Made by a program: the position numbers and the translations under genes | From: Streptomyces globisporus | Lineage (GTDB): Bacteria; Actinomycetota; Actinomycetes; Streptomycetales; Streptomycetaceae | Direction of reading: 5' to 3' | Assembly (NCBI GenBank): GCA_014649555.1 | Contig: BMTG01000002.1 | Coordinates: 434,001 to 498,000, forward strand | Length of the DNA stretch: 64,000 nt | Shown: positions 27,021 to 35,904 of the stretch, piece by piece | How positions within the stretch are numbered: position 1 is the stretch's first letter | How the letters are laid out: the number at the start of each line of letters is the position of its first letter | The notes under the pieces: generated by a model | Told to the model about the DNA's origin: nothing | The model's input: only the letters and a program-made list of their open reading frames with translations | Database searches by the model: none

Positions 27021-28318
27021 AACGCGTCTCCTGTCGTGCGGACGGGGGTGAAGCGGACGGGCAGCGCGGTCGTGCCGCGCAGGAAGGCGGACGGCCGGCG
27101 GACCAGGTCGGCTGCGGGGACGGCCAGTTCGAGATCGGGCAGCCGGTCGAGCAGCACTTCGATGCCGGTACGGGCGATGATCTCGGCGATCTCCTGGGCG
27201 GGGAACGGGCAGCGGTACTCGCCGTGGCTGAACGCCAGATGGGCGCTGTTGCCGCCCTGCCCGGAGCGGACGGCGGAGGCGGTCACCTGCTGCCGGATGT
27301 GGGGGTCGGCGTTGGCGGCGCCGAGGCCGAGCAGCAGCATGTCGCCGCGGGCGATGCTCCGGCCGCCGAGCCGGGTGTCGCGCGCGGCCCAGCGACCGGC
27401 CAGGATCTGGGTGGGGCCGTCCTCCCAGAGCACCTCGTTCATGGCCTCGGCGACGCTGTGGCGGCCGCCCGACAGCGCGTCGGCGAACTGGTCCTCGGTG
27501 AGCATGAGCCGGGTGGAGTTGCTGATCCAGTCGGCGGTGGTCAGGTGGCCGGCGGCCGTGATGGCCATCAGGTCGAGCGCGTACTCCTCGTCGGTGAACG
27601 GCCCCGGGTGGGCCAGCATCCGCGAGGTCACGTCGTCGCCGGGCCTGGCCCGCTTGTCCGCGACGAGCCGCTGCATGTGCTCGCCGAAGCGCTGGTGCGC
27701 CTTCTGCGCGTCGGGGCCGCCGTCGGCGAGGTCCTTGAGTACGCGCGCGATGTCGGCGCCCTCGTCGTCGGGGAAGCCGACGAGCCGGGCGAGCACGAGG
27801 ACGGGCAGCGGCTCGGCGAACTCGGCGACGAGGTCGGCGGTTCCCCGGCTGCACACGGCGTCGATGAGCCGGTCGGCCAACTGATCGCAGTGCTGCCGGA
27901 TTTCGAAGGGGTCCGCCCCTTCGAGGGCGGGGACGACCATGTCCACATGGCGGCGGTGCTCGGCCCCGGCGGTGAAGTAGATGGACGGCATCGGGGTCCC
28001 CACCATGGGCAGCAGCGGCCAGTCGGCGGGGATCTTGCCCCACTGGTTCCACAGGGAGACGTCCCGGGGGTACAACTCCCCTTCGCTGGTCACCTGGTGG
28101 AGTTCCCGGTAGCCGATCACCAGCCAGGCGGGAAAGCCGCCGGGCAGCTCGACCGGGACGACGGGACCGTGCTCGCGCCGCATGGAGCGGTAGAGCTCCT
28201 GGGGTTCGGCGTCGAAGCCGGGACCCCCGAGCGCGACGGCGCCCGTACCGGCGCCCACGGGGCAGCCGCCGCCGGCACCGGTCGGGGACGCGGGCGTGGC
28301 GGACGAAGGGTTCGTCAT
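27017..28318 (-). CDS. cytochrome P450, CYP157-like with ExxW in place of ExxR
   Basis: A 433-residue P450. The start ATG (MTNPSSATP) has GGAG nine bases upstream; an upstream GTG would add 14 residues. The usual K-helix ExxR is NEVLWEDGP: Glu295 is present but Trp298 replaces Arg. This is a known hallmark of the CYP157 family. The I-helix is ITAAGHLTTADW, and the haem loop is FSHGEYRCPFPAQ, with Cys kept and the normal Gly after it replaced. It is co-translated with the next P450 (GTGA overlap). A -10-like TATAGT on the minus strand (28378-28383) and an inverted repeat lie upstream. Confidence 0.85.
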   Translation of the reverse strand: MTNPSSATPASPTGAGGGCPVGAGTGAVALGGPGFDAEPQELYRSMRREHGPVVPVELPGGFPAWLVIGYRELHQVTSEGELYPRDVSLWNQWGKIPADWPLLPMVGTPMPSIYFTAGAEHRRHVDMVVPALEGADPFEIRQHCDQLADRLIDAVCSRGTADLVAEFAEPLPVLVLARLVGFPDDEGADIARVLKDLADGGPDAQKAHQRFGEHMQRLVADKRARPGDDVTSRMLAHPGPFTDEEYALDLMAITAAGHLTTADWISNSTRLMLTEDQFADALSGGRHSVAEAMNEVLWEDGPTQILAGRWAARDTRLGGRSIARGDMLLLGLGAANADPHIRQQVTASAVRSGQGGNSAHLAFSHGEYRCPFPAQEIAEIIARTGIEVLLDRLPDLELAVPAADLVRRPSAFLRGTTALPVRFTPVRTTGDAL

Positions 28319-28377
28319 CGTACGGACTCCAGTGGCGGCGACTTCGCGCGTTGCGACCATACGATCAACGCGGCACC

Positions 28378-28400
28378 ACTATAAGGAGGTTCCGTGAACC
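28378..28400 (-). promoter_or_regulatory. promoter -10 and operator-like inverted repeat for the P450 pair
   Basis: On the minus strand TATAGT (28383 to 28378) matches a -10 hexamer about 60 bases before the P450 start. The inverted repeat GGTTC-CGT-GAACC (28388-28400) sits in the -10/-35 spacer, where a repressor would block transcription. The -35 is poor. The same bases also read on the plus strand as the ribosome site and start of a small ORF, so the two readings compete. Confidence 0.4.
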
Positions 28401-28492
28401 CTTGGGCCCTGTTCGCGCTCATCTTCGCCCGAACCCCGAACGATGAGGGCCCACCTTCCGCCATTTCCCCTACGACATCTGCGCGTCTTTGA
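28394..28492 (+). CDS. possible small ORF, 32 aa
   Basis: GTG at 28394 lies four bases after a perfect AAGGAGG (28383-28389), the best ribosome site in the window. The ORF encodes a hydrophobic start (MNPWALFALIFAR) and a polar tail ending in SPTTSARL, stop TGA at 28490. It is divergent from the P450 pair and 115 bases upstream of the response-regulator start. It could be a leader peptide or small membrane peptide. The overlap with a candidate operator and the short length make coding status uncertain. Confidence 0.3.
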   Translation: MNPWALFALIFARTPNDEGPPSAISPTTSARL

Positions 28493-28594
28493 TCACAAGA
28501 TCGGCGCCGGAACGGGAAGGGGCCGGGTGCCCCCGTGGGACCCGGACCCCGGGGCCGGAACCCGCCCGGGCCTCGGACCGCGGTACCGCCGCTC

Positions 28595-28607
28595 TACGAT
28601 CGGGGGC
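28595..28607 (+). promoter_or_regulatory. leaderless promoter -10 for the response regulator
   Basis: TACGAT (28595-28600) is seven bases before the GTG start at 28608. This spacing puts transcription start at or next to the start codon, the usual pattern of leaderless mRNAs in actinomycetes. No good Shine-Dalgarno is present, which agrees. Confidence 0.5.
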
Positions 28608-29325
<718 letters not shown>

Positions 29326-29333
<8 letters not shown>

Positions 29334-31398
29334 GACACGCGGGCACCGCGCCCGGGAGGAGGAACCGGGCCGGACACGGCTGTCGCCGCGCCGGGCGGAT
29401 CGGGCACGGCTGCCGCTGCGGCGGAGCCTGCTGGGGCGGCTGCTCGCCGTCTCGGCGCTGGTGGCCGCGTGTTCGGTGGCGGCCACCGCCTGGATCGCCG
29501 TACAGACCACCTCGGGCGCGATCAAGCAGGAGCAGGGGCAGAACCTCACCGCGGACGCCCGGATCTACGACACCCTGCTGGAGTACGCCGCCCGCAACCC
29601 GACCTGGGACGGGGTCGGGACGACGGTCCGGAAGCTGGCCCGGGAGTCGGGCCGCCGGGTCGCCCTGACCACGCAGGGCCGGCAGCCGCTCGCGGACTCC
29701 GCCACCGAGTCGACCGCCCCGGCGCTCCCGCCGCAGGCGTCGGCCGTGGTCGACCCGTTGTCCGTGGACACCGTTCTGGCGGCGCGCGGCGCCGACGGGC
29801 AGGGGACGGGCGCCGACCGGATCGACCCCCGGGCGGTGGGTCCTTTCCGGCTCTCGGCGGCCGACAGCCGGGCGTTGCGGCGGACGGCGGACGACAAGGT
29901 GGCGTGCCTGAACCGGGCGGGGATCGCCTCGGACGTGGTGGTCGGCGCGAGCGGCCGCCCCCGGGTGCAGATCGTCGGCAACGACCCCGAACGCGCGCTC
30001 GGCACCCGCTGCGATCTCGCCGCCCTGGACTCGCCCACCCGTTCGGAGCGCAAGGCGCTCGACGCGCTCACCGAGCTGGCCGACGCCTGCCTGAAGCGCC
30101 AGGGCCGCGAGGGCGTACGGCTGAACAACGATCTCTCCTGGGGCGATCCGGCCCCGGTGGCCGTGCCGGGCGAACCCGGGGCGGTCGTACCGCGGCCGGT
30201 GCCCGCGCCGCGCGACGCCCCGGCGGAGCAGGCCGCGCCGTCGGTCGAGATGCCGGAGCTGACCGGGGAGAACGACCGGGCCATCGCGTCCTGTGTGGGC
30301 ACGGCCCGGAGCGAGCAGCTCAGTTCGTACGTGGCGTCCCCCGCCCTCCTCTTCATCGGCGACGAGGGCGGCGCGACGCTGCCCGGCTTCGACCTCTCCC
30401 CGGCGAACACCGCGAGGATCGCCGGAGCGGCGGCGCTCGTGCTGGCCCTCACGGTGGGCGCTTCGGTGTTCGCGGGAGCCCGGCTGGTACGCCCGCTGCA
30501 CGCGCTGACCGGCGCCGCGCAGCGGATGCGGGACGGGGAGCAGCCGACCTCGGTGCCCGTGTCGGGGGACGACGAGGTCGGGCGACTGGCCGCGGCGTTC
30601 AACGACATGTCGGCCCATCGGGCGCGGCTGGAGGAGCAGCGCAAGGCGATGGTGAGCGATGTCGCCCATGAGCTGCGCACCCCGCTGAGCAACATCCGGG
30701 GCTGGCTGGAGGCCGCCCAGGACGGACTGGCCGACCCCGACCCGGCGTTCGTCTCCTCGCTGCTGGAGGAGGCGGTGCTGCTCCAGCACATCATCGACGA
30801 CCTCCAGGACCTGGCGGCGGCCGACGCGGGGGCGCTGCGCCTGCATCCGGAGCCCGTCGAGGTCCGGGAGCTGCTGGGCCAGGTCGCCGCCGCGCACCAG
30901 GCGCGGGCGGAGAACGCGGGCGTCACGCTCGCCGTCGCGACACCCGCCCCGGGCCCGGCGCTGAGCGCGGACCCGGTCCGGCTGCGACAGGCGGTGGGCA
31001 ACCTGGTGTCCAACGCCGTACGGCACACGCCGGAGGGCGGGCGGGTGACGCTGCGTGCGTACGTCGCGGGGCAGGACGCCTCCGGCCCGTACGTCTCCGG
31101 GCCGTACGGCTCCGAGGAGGGCCACGGGACGGTCGTGACCGGCGGCGGGACGGTGGTGATCGAGGTGACCGACACCGGATCCGGTATCCCCGCGGACGAC
31201 CTCCCCCACGTCTTCGACCGGTTCTGGCGCGCCGAGAAGTCCCGCAGCCGCCGCACGGGCGGCAGCGGCCTGGGCCTGGCCATCGTCCGCAAACTGGTCG
31301 AGGCGCACAGCGGCACGGTGGAGGCGACGAGCACCGAGGGCGAGGGATCGACGTTCGCCCTCCGGCTGCCCAGGGAAAGGCCACCGTCCGGCCCCTGA
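29326..31398 (+). CDS. sensor histidine kinase with large Cys-containing sensor domain
   Basis: A 690-residue membrane kinase. The first membrane segment is about residues 35-60. A large extracytoplasmic domain (about 60-365) has four Cys (VACLNRAG, GTRCDL, DACLKRQ, IASCVG), likely two disulphides. The second membrane segment is about 368-388, followed by HAMP, HisKA with phospho-His about residue 448 in DVAHELRTPLSNI, and HATPase with NLVSNAVRHTP, DTGSGIP and GGSGLGLAIV. The GTG start lies inside the response-regulator gene. The oxidisable sensor domain suggests ligand or redox sensing at the surface; the signal is unknown. Confidence 0.92.
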
Positions 31399-31524
31399 TG
31401 GGATGACCACAGCGTTCTGACAGCTTCTTCATATCTCCACGCCAGCCTGGCGGCATGCCCCGTCCCCGGTGCGAACCGGCATCCGGGACCGTCATGGGGC
31501 CGAGTATGGAATGGAGCCATCCGT

Positions 31525-31971
31525 ATGACCGCTTTCCCCTCGCGCACCACCCTGCGCACCGCCGTCCTCGCCGCTGTCGCGGCCGGCGCGGTGCTGGTCC
31601 CGTCCACCGCCGCCTTCGCCGACGCCTCCCCGAAGCCGTCGGCGCCCGTCGAGGCCACACCGTCCCCGGAACGGAGCGAGGCCGCCGCGGAGGCCCCGTC
31701 GGAGGCCCCGAAGGACGCGGCTCCGGCAGTGACCCCGCGCGGCGGCGTGGCGGCGGGCGACCGCCCGGCACCGGCGCCGAAGCAGACCGCGCCCTCGGAG
31801 GCCGCCCCGGCGGTCACCCCGCGCGGCGGGGTCGCCGCCGGTGAACGCCCGGCCGGAAGCGGCGGCGACAGCACCGCGCTGCTCGCCGGTTCGGCGGCCG
31901 GGGCCGCGCTGCTAGCGGGCGCGGGCACGCTCGTGCTGCGCCGCCGCTCGGCGGCCGGCCACCAGGGCTGA
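31525..31971 (+). CDS. secreted cell-surface protein with repeated TPRGGVAAG motif
   Basis: A 148-residue exported protein. The signal peptide ends in AAFADA. The mature part is Ala/Pro/Glu-rich and holds two near-identical copies of APAVTPRGGVAAG followed by D/E-RPA, about 34 residues apart. The C-terminus is a membrane segment (ALLAGSAAGAALLAGAGTLVL) plus RRRS, the topology of a sortase substrate, and a class F sortase gene follows. No LPxTG-like motif is visible before the membrane segment, so it may be membrane-retained or use an unusual signal. Function unknown. Confidence 0.75.
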   Translation: MTAFPSRTTLRTAVLAAVAAGAVLVPSTAAFADASPKPSAPVEATPSPERSEAAAEAPSEAPKDAAPAVTPRGGVAAGDRPAPAPKQTAPSEAAPAVTPRGGVAAGERPAGSGGDSTALLAGSAAGAALLAGAGTLVLRRRSAAGHQG

Positions 31972-32062
31972 CCCGACCGCTGACTGTGGCGCCGCCCGCA
32001 CCGGGGCGGCGCCACACCCCATCCCCCGCCCGAGCCGCCCCGCCCTGATTCCGGAGTCTTCT

Positions 32063-32698
32063 GTGCCGCCGCCCCGTACGCCCCACCGCTTCCGGCGGAC
32101 CGCCGCCCTGCTGACCGCCGTCGCGGCCTGCGTCGCCCTGGCCGGATGCTCGTCCGCCGAGCCCTCCGCAGCCACGGCCGCCGGGCCCTCCGCGTCCGCG
32201 CGGGACGAGGCGCGCTCCGGATCGACCGCGCCGCCCCGGGCCGACGAGACGGAACGGCCGGCTCCCACGGAGGTCTCCATCCCCTCGATCGGCGTACGGA
32301 GCACCCTCATGGAGCTGGGCCTCAACGCGGACGGCACGGTCGAGGTCCCGCCGGCGGAGAAGGGTATGACGGCGGGCTGGTACCGCGGCGGGTCCGTACC
32401 CGGCGCACCGGGCCCGGCCGTACTGATCGGCCACAACGACACCCGCTTCGGCCGGGCCGTCTTCCACGACCTCGAGAACATCCGCGAGGGCGCCGAGGTG
32501 CTGGTCCGCGACGGCGCGGGGAAGACCCTCCGCTTCACGGTCACGGGGAAGGAAGCGGTCAGCAAGAAGGCATTTCCCACCGAGAAGGTCTACGGCCCGA
32601 CGAAGGGCAGCACGCTGCGGCTCATCACCTGCGACGGGGAGTTCGACGCGGAGGGCCACCCGGTGGACAACCTGATCGTGTACGGCGCCCTCGCCTGA
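32063..32698 (+). CDS. class F sortase
   Basis: A 211-residue transpeptidase-like protein. The N-terminus has a lipobox-like LAGC, then a Ser/Thr/Ala linker and a sortase beta-barrel. The catalytic His is in VLIGHNDTR and the Cys in LRLITCDGEF. Class F members normally end with an Arg/Tyr just before the DN-VVY strand; here the segment reads EGHPVDNLIVYG, so the expected Arg is not obvious. The GTG start is chosen for GGAG seven bases upstream. Its best substrate candidate is the preceding protein. Weakened or altered activity is possible given the missing Arg. Confidence 0.85.
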   Translation: MPPPRTPHRFRRTAALLTAVAACVALAGCSSAEPSAATAAGPSASARDEARSGSTAPPRADETERPAPTEVSIPSIGVRSTLMELGLNADGTVEVPPAEKGMTAGWYRGGSVPGAPGPAVLIGHNDTRFGRAVFHDLENIREGAEVLVRDGAGKTLRFTVTGKEAVSKKAFPTEKVYGPTKGSTLRLITCDGEFDAEGHPVDNLIVYGALA

Positions 32699-32922
32699 GC
32701 GCGGGCGTGCCCGAGCGGCGGCGTACCCGGGCGGAGGCGCATCCGCGCCGCCGCGCACCGGAGTCGCGGCGCACCGGAGCCGGCGGATCCGGCCGGCTCC
32801 GCCCGGATCCGGATGGCAGCCGATCGGACAGACTCGTGCCACCCGATGTCTACCCGTGGGTAACTGCCGCTGCTTGGATGGGGGTCGCCCGGTACGCCCC
32901 CCACTCGACCACAGGAGACCTC

Positions 32923-33903
32923 GTGCCGAACACCGCGTTCCGCCGCCTGACCGGCGTCACCCTGTCCGCCGCGCTCGCCACCGTCACCCTCGCCGCGAAC
33001 GCTCCCCAGGCGGCGGCTGCCGAGACCCCGTCGCTGCGGGTGCTCTCGTACAACGCGTTCCTCTTCAGCAAGACGCTCTACCCCAACTGGGGCCAGGACC
33101 ACCGGGCGGCCGAGATCCCGAAGACATCGTTCTTCCAGGGCAACGACGTCGTGGTGATCCAGGAGGCCTTCGACAACGGCGCCTCCGACGCGCTGCTGCG
33201 CAACGCGGCCGCCCAGTACCCGCACCAGACCCCGGTGGTCGGCCGGAGCAAGAGCGGCTGGGACGCGACGGGCGGTTCCTACTCGGCGACGACGCCGGAG
33301 GACGGCGGCGTCACCATCCTCAGCAAGTGGCCGATCGTGCGCAAGGAGCAGTTCGTCTTCAAGGACGCGTGCGGTGGCGACTGGTTCTCGAACAAGGGCT
33401 TCGCCTACGCGGTGCTGAACGTGAACGGCGCCCGGGTGCACGTCGTCGGCACCCACGCCCAGTCGACCGACCCCGGCTGCGCGGCGGGCGAGGCGGCGCA
33501 GATGCGCAGCCGGCAGTTCAAGCAGATGGACGCGTTCCTCGACGCGAAGAACATCCCGGCCTCCGAACAGGTCGTCGTGGCGGGCGACTTCAACGTCGAC
33601 GGACACTCGGCGGAGTACGCGTCGTTCCTCTCCGACGCCGGCCTGACCACCCCGGACTCCCGGACGGGCCACACGTACTCCTTCGACACCCGCGACAACT
33701 CCATAGCCTCCGAGCGCTACCCCGACGACCCCCGTGAGGACCTGGACCACATCCTGCACCGCACGGGCCACGCCAAGCCGTCGGGCTGGAAGAACGATGT
33801 GATCAAGGAGCAGAGCGCCCCGTGGACGGTGTCCAGCTGGGGCAAGAAGTACACGTACACGAACCTCTCCGACCACTACCCGGTGATCGGTTCCGGCCAG
33901 TGA
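32923..33903 (+). CDS. secreted sphingomyelin phosphodiesterase
   Basis: A 326-residue exported enzyme of the DNase I-like endonuclease/exonuclease/phosphatase fold. GTG start with AGGAGA upstream, then a signal peptide cut after QAAAAE. Conserved residues of bacterial neutral sphingomyelinases are seen: SYNAFL, VVIQEAFDN with the metal-binding Glu, GTHAQS, AGDFNVDG, DLDHIL and the final SDHYPV with the catalytic His. It hydrolyses sphingomyelin to ceramide and phosphocholine; phosphocholine could feed choline pools. The gene stands alone with a strong terminator. Just upstream TACCC-GT-GGGTA (32851-32862) is a small inverted repeat of unknown meaning. Confidence 0.88.
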   Translation: MPNTAFRRLTGVTLSAALATVTLAANAPQAAAAETPSLRVLSYNAFLFSKTLYPNWGQDHRAAEIPKTSFFQGNDVVVIQEAFDNGASDALLRNAAAQYPHQTPVVGRSKSGWDATGGSYSATTPEDGGVTILSKWPIVRKEQFVFKDACGGDWFSNKGFAYAVLNVNGARVHVVGTHAQSTDPGCAAGEAAQMRSRQFKQMDAFLDAKNIPASEQVVVAGDFNVDGHSAEYASFLSDAGLTTPDSRTGHTYSFDTRDNSIASERYPDDPREDLDHILHRTGHAKPSGWKNDVIKEQSAPWTVSSWGKKYTYTNLSDHYPVIGSGQ

Positions 33904-33919
33904 CCGCGCCCTGACCTCG

Positions 33920-33960
33920 CTGTCCCCTCCCGCCCACGGCCGGAGGGGACAGTGCCGTTT
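33920..33960 (+). terminator. terminator of the sphingomyelinase gene
   Basis: A perfect 11-bp stem CTGTCCCCTCC (33920-33930) and GGAGGGGACAG (33942-33952) with an 11-base loop, followed by TGCCGTTT, lies 16 bases after the stop. Confidence 0.8.
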
Positions 33961-34020
33961 CCGGGATCCCGCCGATATATCGTGGCCAGCGCTTGGGTCC
34001 GGGAGCGCGGGAGGGGCGGT

Positions 34021-35904
34021 ATGGGCGAGGGGCGGGACCGGTGGATACGGGTGCCGGTCGGGGACGACGCGGCGCGCTGGGCGACGCGGGTGCGATGCCG
34101 TCGTGTGCTGCTCGTCGTGCACAACGTCACCTCGGCGACCCGACTGCTGGACGTCATGCCGCTGTTCGACGACGACCTCGGCGTACAGCTCCTCGCCACG
34201 TGTACGGGTTCCTCGGCGTTCCGGTCGGGCGTCGCGGAGCTGCTCGCGGACATGGGGGTGCCCGTACTGCCGTGGGAACAGGCTTTGACGACGCCGGTGG
34301 ATCTTGCGATCTCGGCCAGCTTCGGGGGCGAACTGGCCGCGCTCAAAGGGAAGTTGATCATACTCTCGCACGGTATTGGCTACACTAAAAGGCTGGCAGC
34401 ACCGAGCACCGAGCACCGAGCACCGAGCACCGAGCACCGAGCACCGAGCACGCTGTCTCCTGTCTTCGGGCTCGCGCCGGACTGGCTGCTCTCCGACGGC
34501 GTTCCCCTCGCCGACGCCCTCGTCCTCTCCCACCCCGAGCAGTTCGACCGGCTGGCCGCCGCCTGCCCCGAGGCGCTGCCGACCGCCGTCCTCGCGGGCG
34601 ATCCCTGCTTCGACCGGATGCTGGCGGTCCGCCCGTACCGCGACCGGTTCCGCAGAGCACTCGGTGTGGGGCGCGGGCAGCGCCTCGTGCTCCTCAACTC
34701 CACTTGGAGCCCTCGGTCGTTGCTGGGCGACGGGGACAATGACGGTGACGACTCGCTGCCCGCGCTGCTCCCGCGGCTCATGTCGGAGCTTCCCGCCGAC
34801 GAGTACCGCGTCGCCGCCGTCCTCCACCCCAACATCTGGCACGGTCACGGTCCCGGCCAGATCAGGTCCTGGCTGGACCGGGCCCGGCGCTGCGGCCTCG
34901 CGCTGATCGACCCGCTGGAGGACTGGCGGCAGGCTCTCGTCGCGGCCGATCTGGTGATCGGGGACCACGGTTCCGTCACCTATTACGCCGCCGCGCTCGG
35001 CACCCCCGTACTCCTCGGCGCCGCGCCTCTGGAAAGCCTCGATCCCCAGGCGCCCATCGCCGGCTTCATCCGGACCGCGCCCCGCCTCGACACGCGGTCC
35101 CCCCTGCGCGGCCAGGTGGACACGCTGATCGAGGACCACACTCCGCAGCCGGGTCCGCCGCGCTTCACCTCCTCGGTGCCCGGTGAGGCGGCGGCACGGC
35201 TCAGGCGCGTGTTCTACGAGCTGATGGGCGCACCGGAACCGCCCCGCCCCGCCCTCCTCGTACCCCTGCCGCTGCCCGCCCCGGAGCCCGCTCGCCGAAC
35301 GGCTCCCCTGCGGGTGCTGACGCGCCTGCGCGCCGGGGCGGAGGTCGCCGTGACCCGGTACACAGACACCGCCCGGGAGCCGGACGGTGCGGGAGAAGCA
35401 CATCTGGCCATGCACGAGGACACCCGTGATCCGGGCCAACTCGACCTGGCCGACGTCATCTTCCGGGACAGCGCGCCGGACGACCCCCGGCTCGGCCCGC
35501 CCGGCCGGTGGACCGCCGAGGTACTGGCCCGCCACCCGCACTGCGCACTCGCGGCATACGTCACGGGGCCCGCGTCCTGCGTCGTCCGGACCCGTGACGG
35601 GGCGCTGCTCCGGCTCACCGCCGGGGCGGAGGCCGACGCGGATCCGGCGGCGTACGCGTCGGCGGTTCACGCCTGGCTGGCGGCGGGGAGGACGAGGGCC
35701 GCACTGCCGGCGGACGGCCTGACCGTCCGTACGGGCAGCACCGTCCACCACGTGGTGGTCACGGCGGAGGTGGACGACGCCGCGCCGGGCAACGGGACCC
35801 GGCAGGCGCCCCCCGCTACTCCTCCCGCAGGTCGGAGCACCGCTCACGCAGGTGGCGCAGATGCTCCACGTGCTGGTCGGCGTTCTCCTCGGACAGGATC
35901 CTGA
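34021..35904 (+). CDS. GT-B-like protein (CDP-glycerophosphotransferase-like) with an in-frame heptanucleotide repeat
   Basis: A 627-residue soluble protein. The start ATG follows GGGAGGGG; an AT-rich TATAT at 33976-33980 may be the -10. The middle holds features of GT-B glycosyl/glycerophosphotransferases: VLHPNIWHGHGPGQ, DPLEDWRQALVAADLVIGDHGSVTYYAAALGTPVLLG. About residues 126-143 are APSTEHR repeats encoded by a 7-nt tandem repeat; loss or gain of one unit would shift the frame. Its last 89 bases overlap the convergent NB-ARC-like gene. I do not know the substrate; polymer or surface modification is only a suggestion. Confidence 0.75.
   Translation: MGEGRDRWIRVPVGDDAARWATRVRCRRVLLVVHNVTSATRLLDVMPLFDDDLGVQLLATCTGSSAFRSGVAELLADMGVPVLPWEQALTTPVDLAISASFGGELAALKGKLIILSHGIGYTKRLAAPSTEHRAPSTEHRAPSTLSPVFGLAPDWLLSDGVPLADALVLSHPEQFDRLAAACPEALPTAVLAGDPCFDRMLAVRPYRDRFRRALGVGRGQRLVLLNSTWSPRSLLGDGDNDGDDSLPALLPRLMSELPADEYRVAAVLHPNIWHGHGPGQIRSWLDRARRCGLALIDPLEDWRQALVAADLVIGDHGSVTYYAAALGTPVLLGAAPLESLDPQAPIAGFIRTAPRLDTRSPLRGQVDTLIEDHTPQPGPPRFTSSVPGEAAARLRRVFYELMGAPEPPRPALLVPLPLPAPEPARRTAPLRVLTRLRAGAEVAVTRYTDTAREPDGAGEAHLAMHEDTRDPGQLDLADVIFRDSAPDDPRLGPPGRWTAEVLARHPHCALAAYVTGPASCVVRTRDGALLRLTAGAEADADPAAYASAVHAWLAAGRTRAALPADGLTVRTGSTVHHVVVTAEVDDAAPGNGTRQAPPATPPAGRSTAHAGGADAPRAGRRSPRTGS
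34398..34451 (+). repeat. 7-nt tandem repeat (AGCACCG) inside a coding region
   Basis: Seven perfect copies of AGCACCG (34398-34446) plus a partial AGCAC. Because 7 is not a multiple of 3, three units encode one 7-residue APSTEHR repeat, and any change other than three units shifts the frame of the surrounding gene. Confidence 0.97.

Noticed and set aside
25767-28318. Conservon (cvn) operon
   Set aside because: The P450 pair fits, but no kinase-like, roadblock, DUF742 or GTPase genes are adjacent.
34398-34451. CRISPR array
   Set aside because: Unit is only 7 bases, with no spacers and inside a coding frame.
32590-35847. 1085-codon minus-strand ORF over the sphingomyelinase and GT-B-like genes
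   Set aside because: Contains no recognisable domain, while the plus strand shows a signal peptide, catalytic motifs and a terminator.
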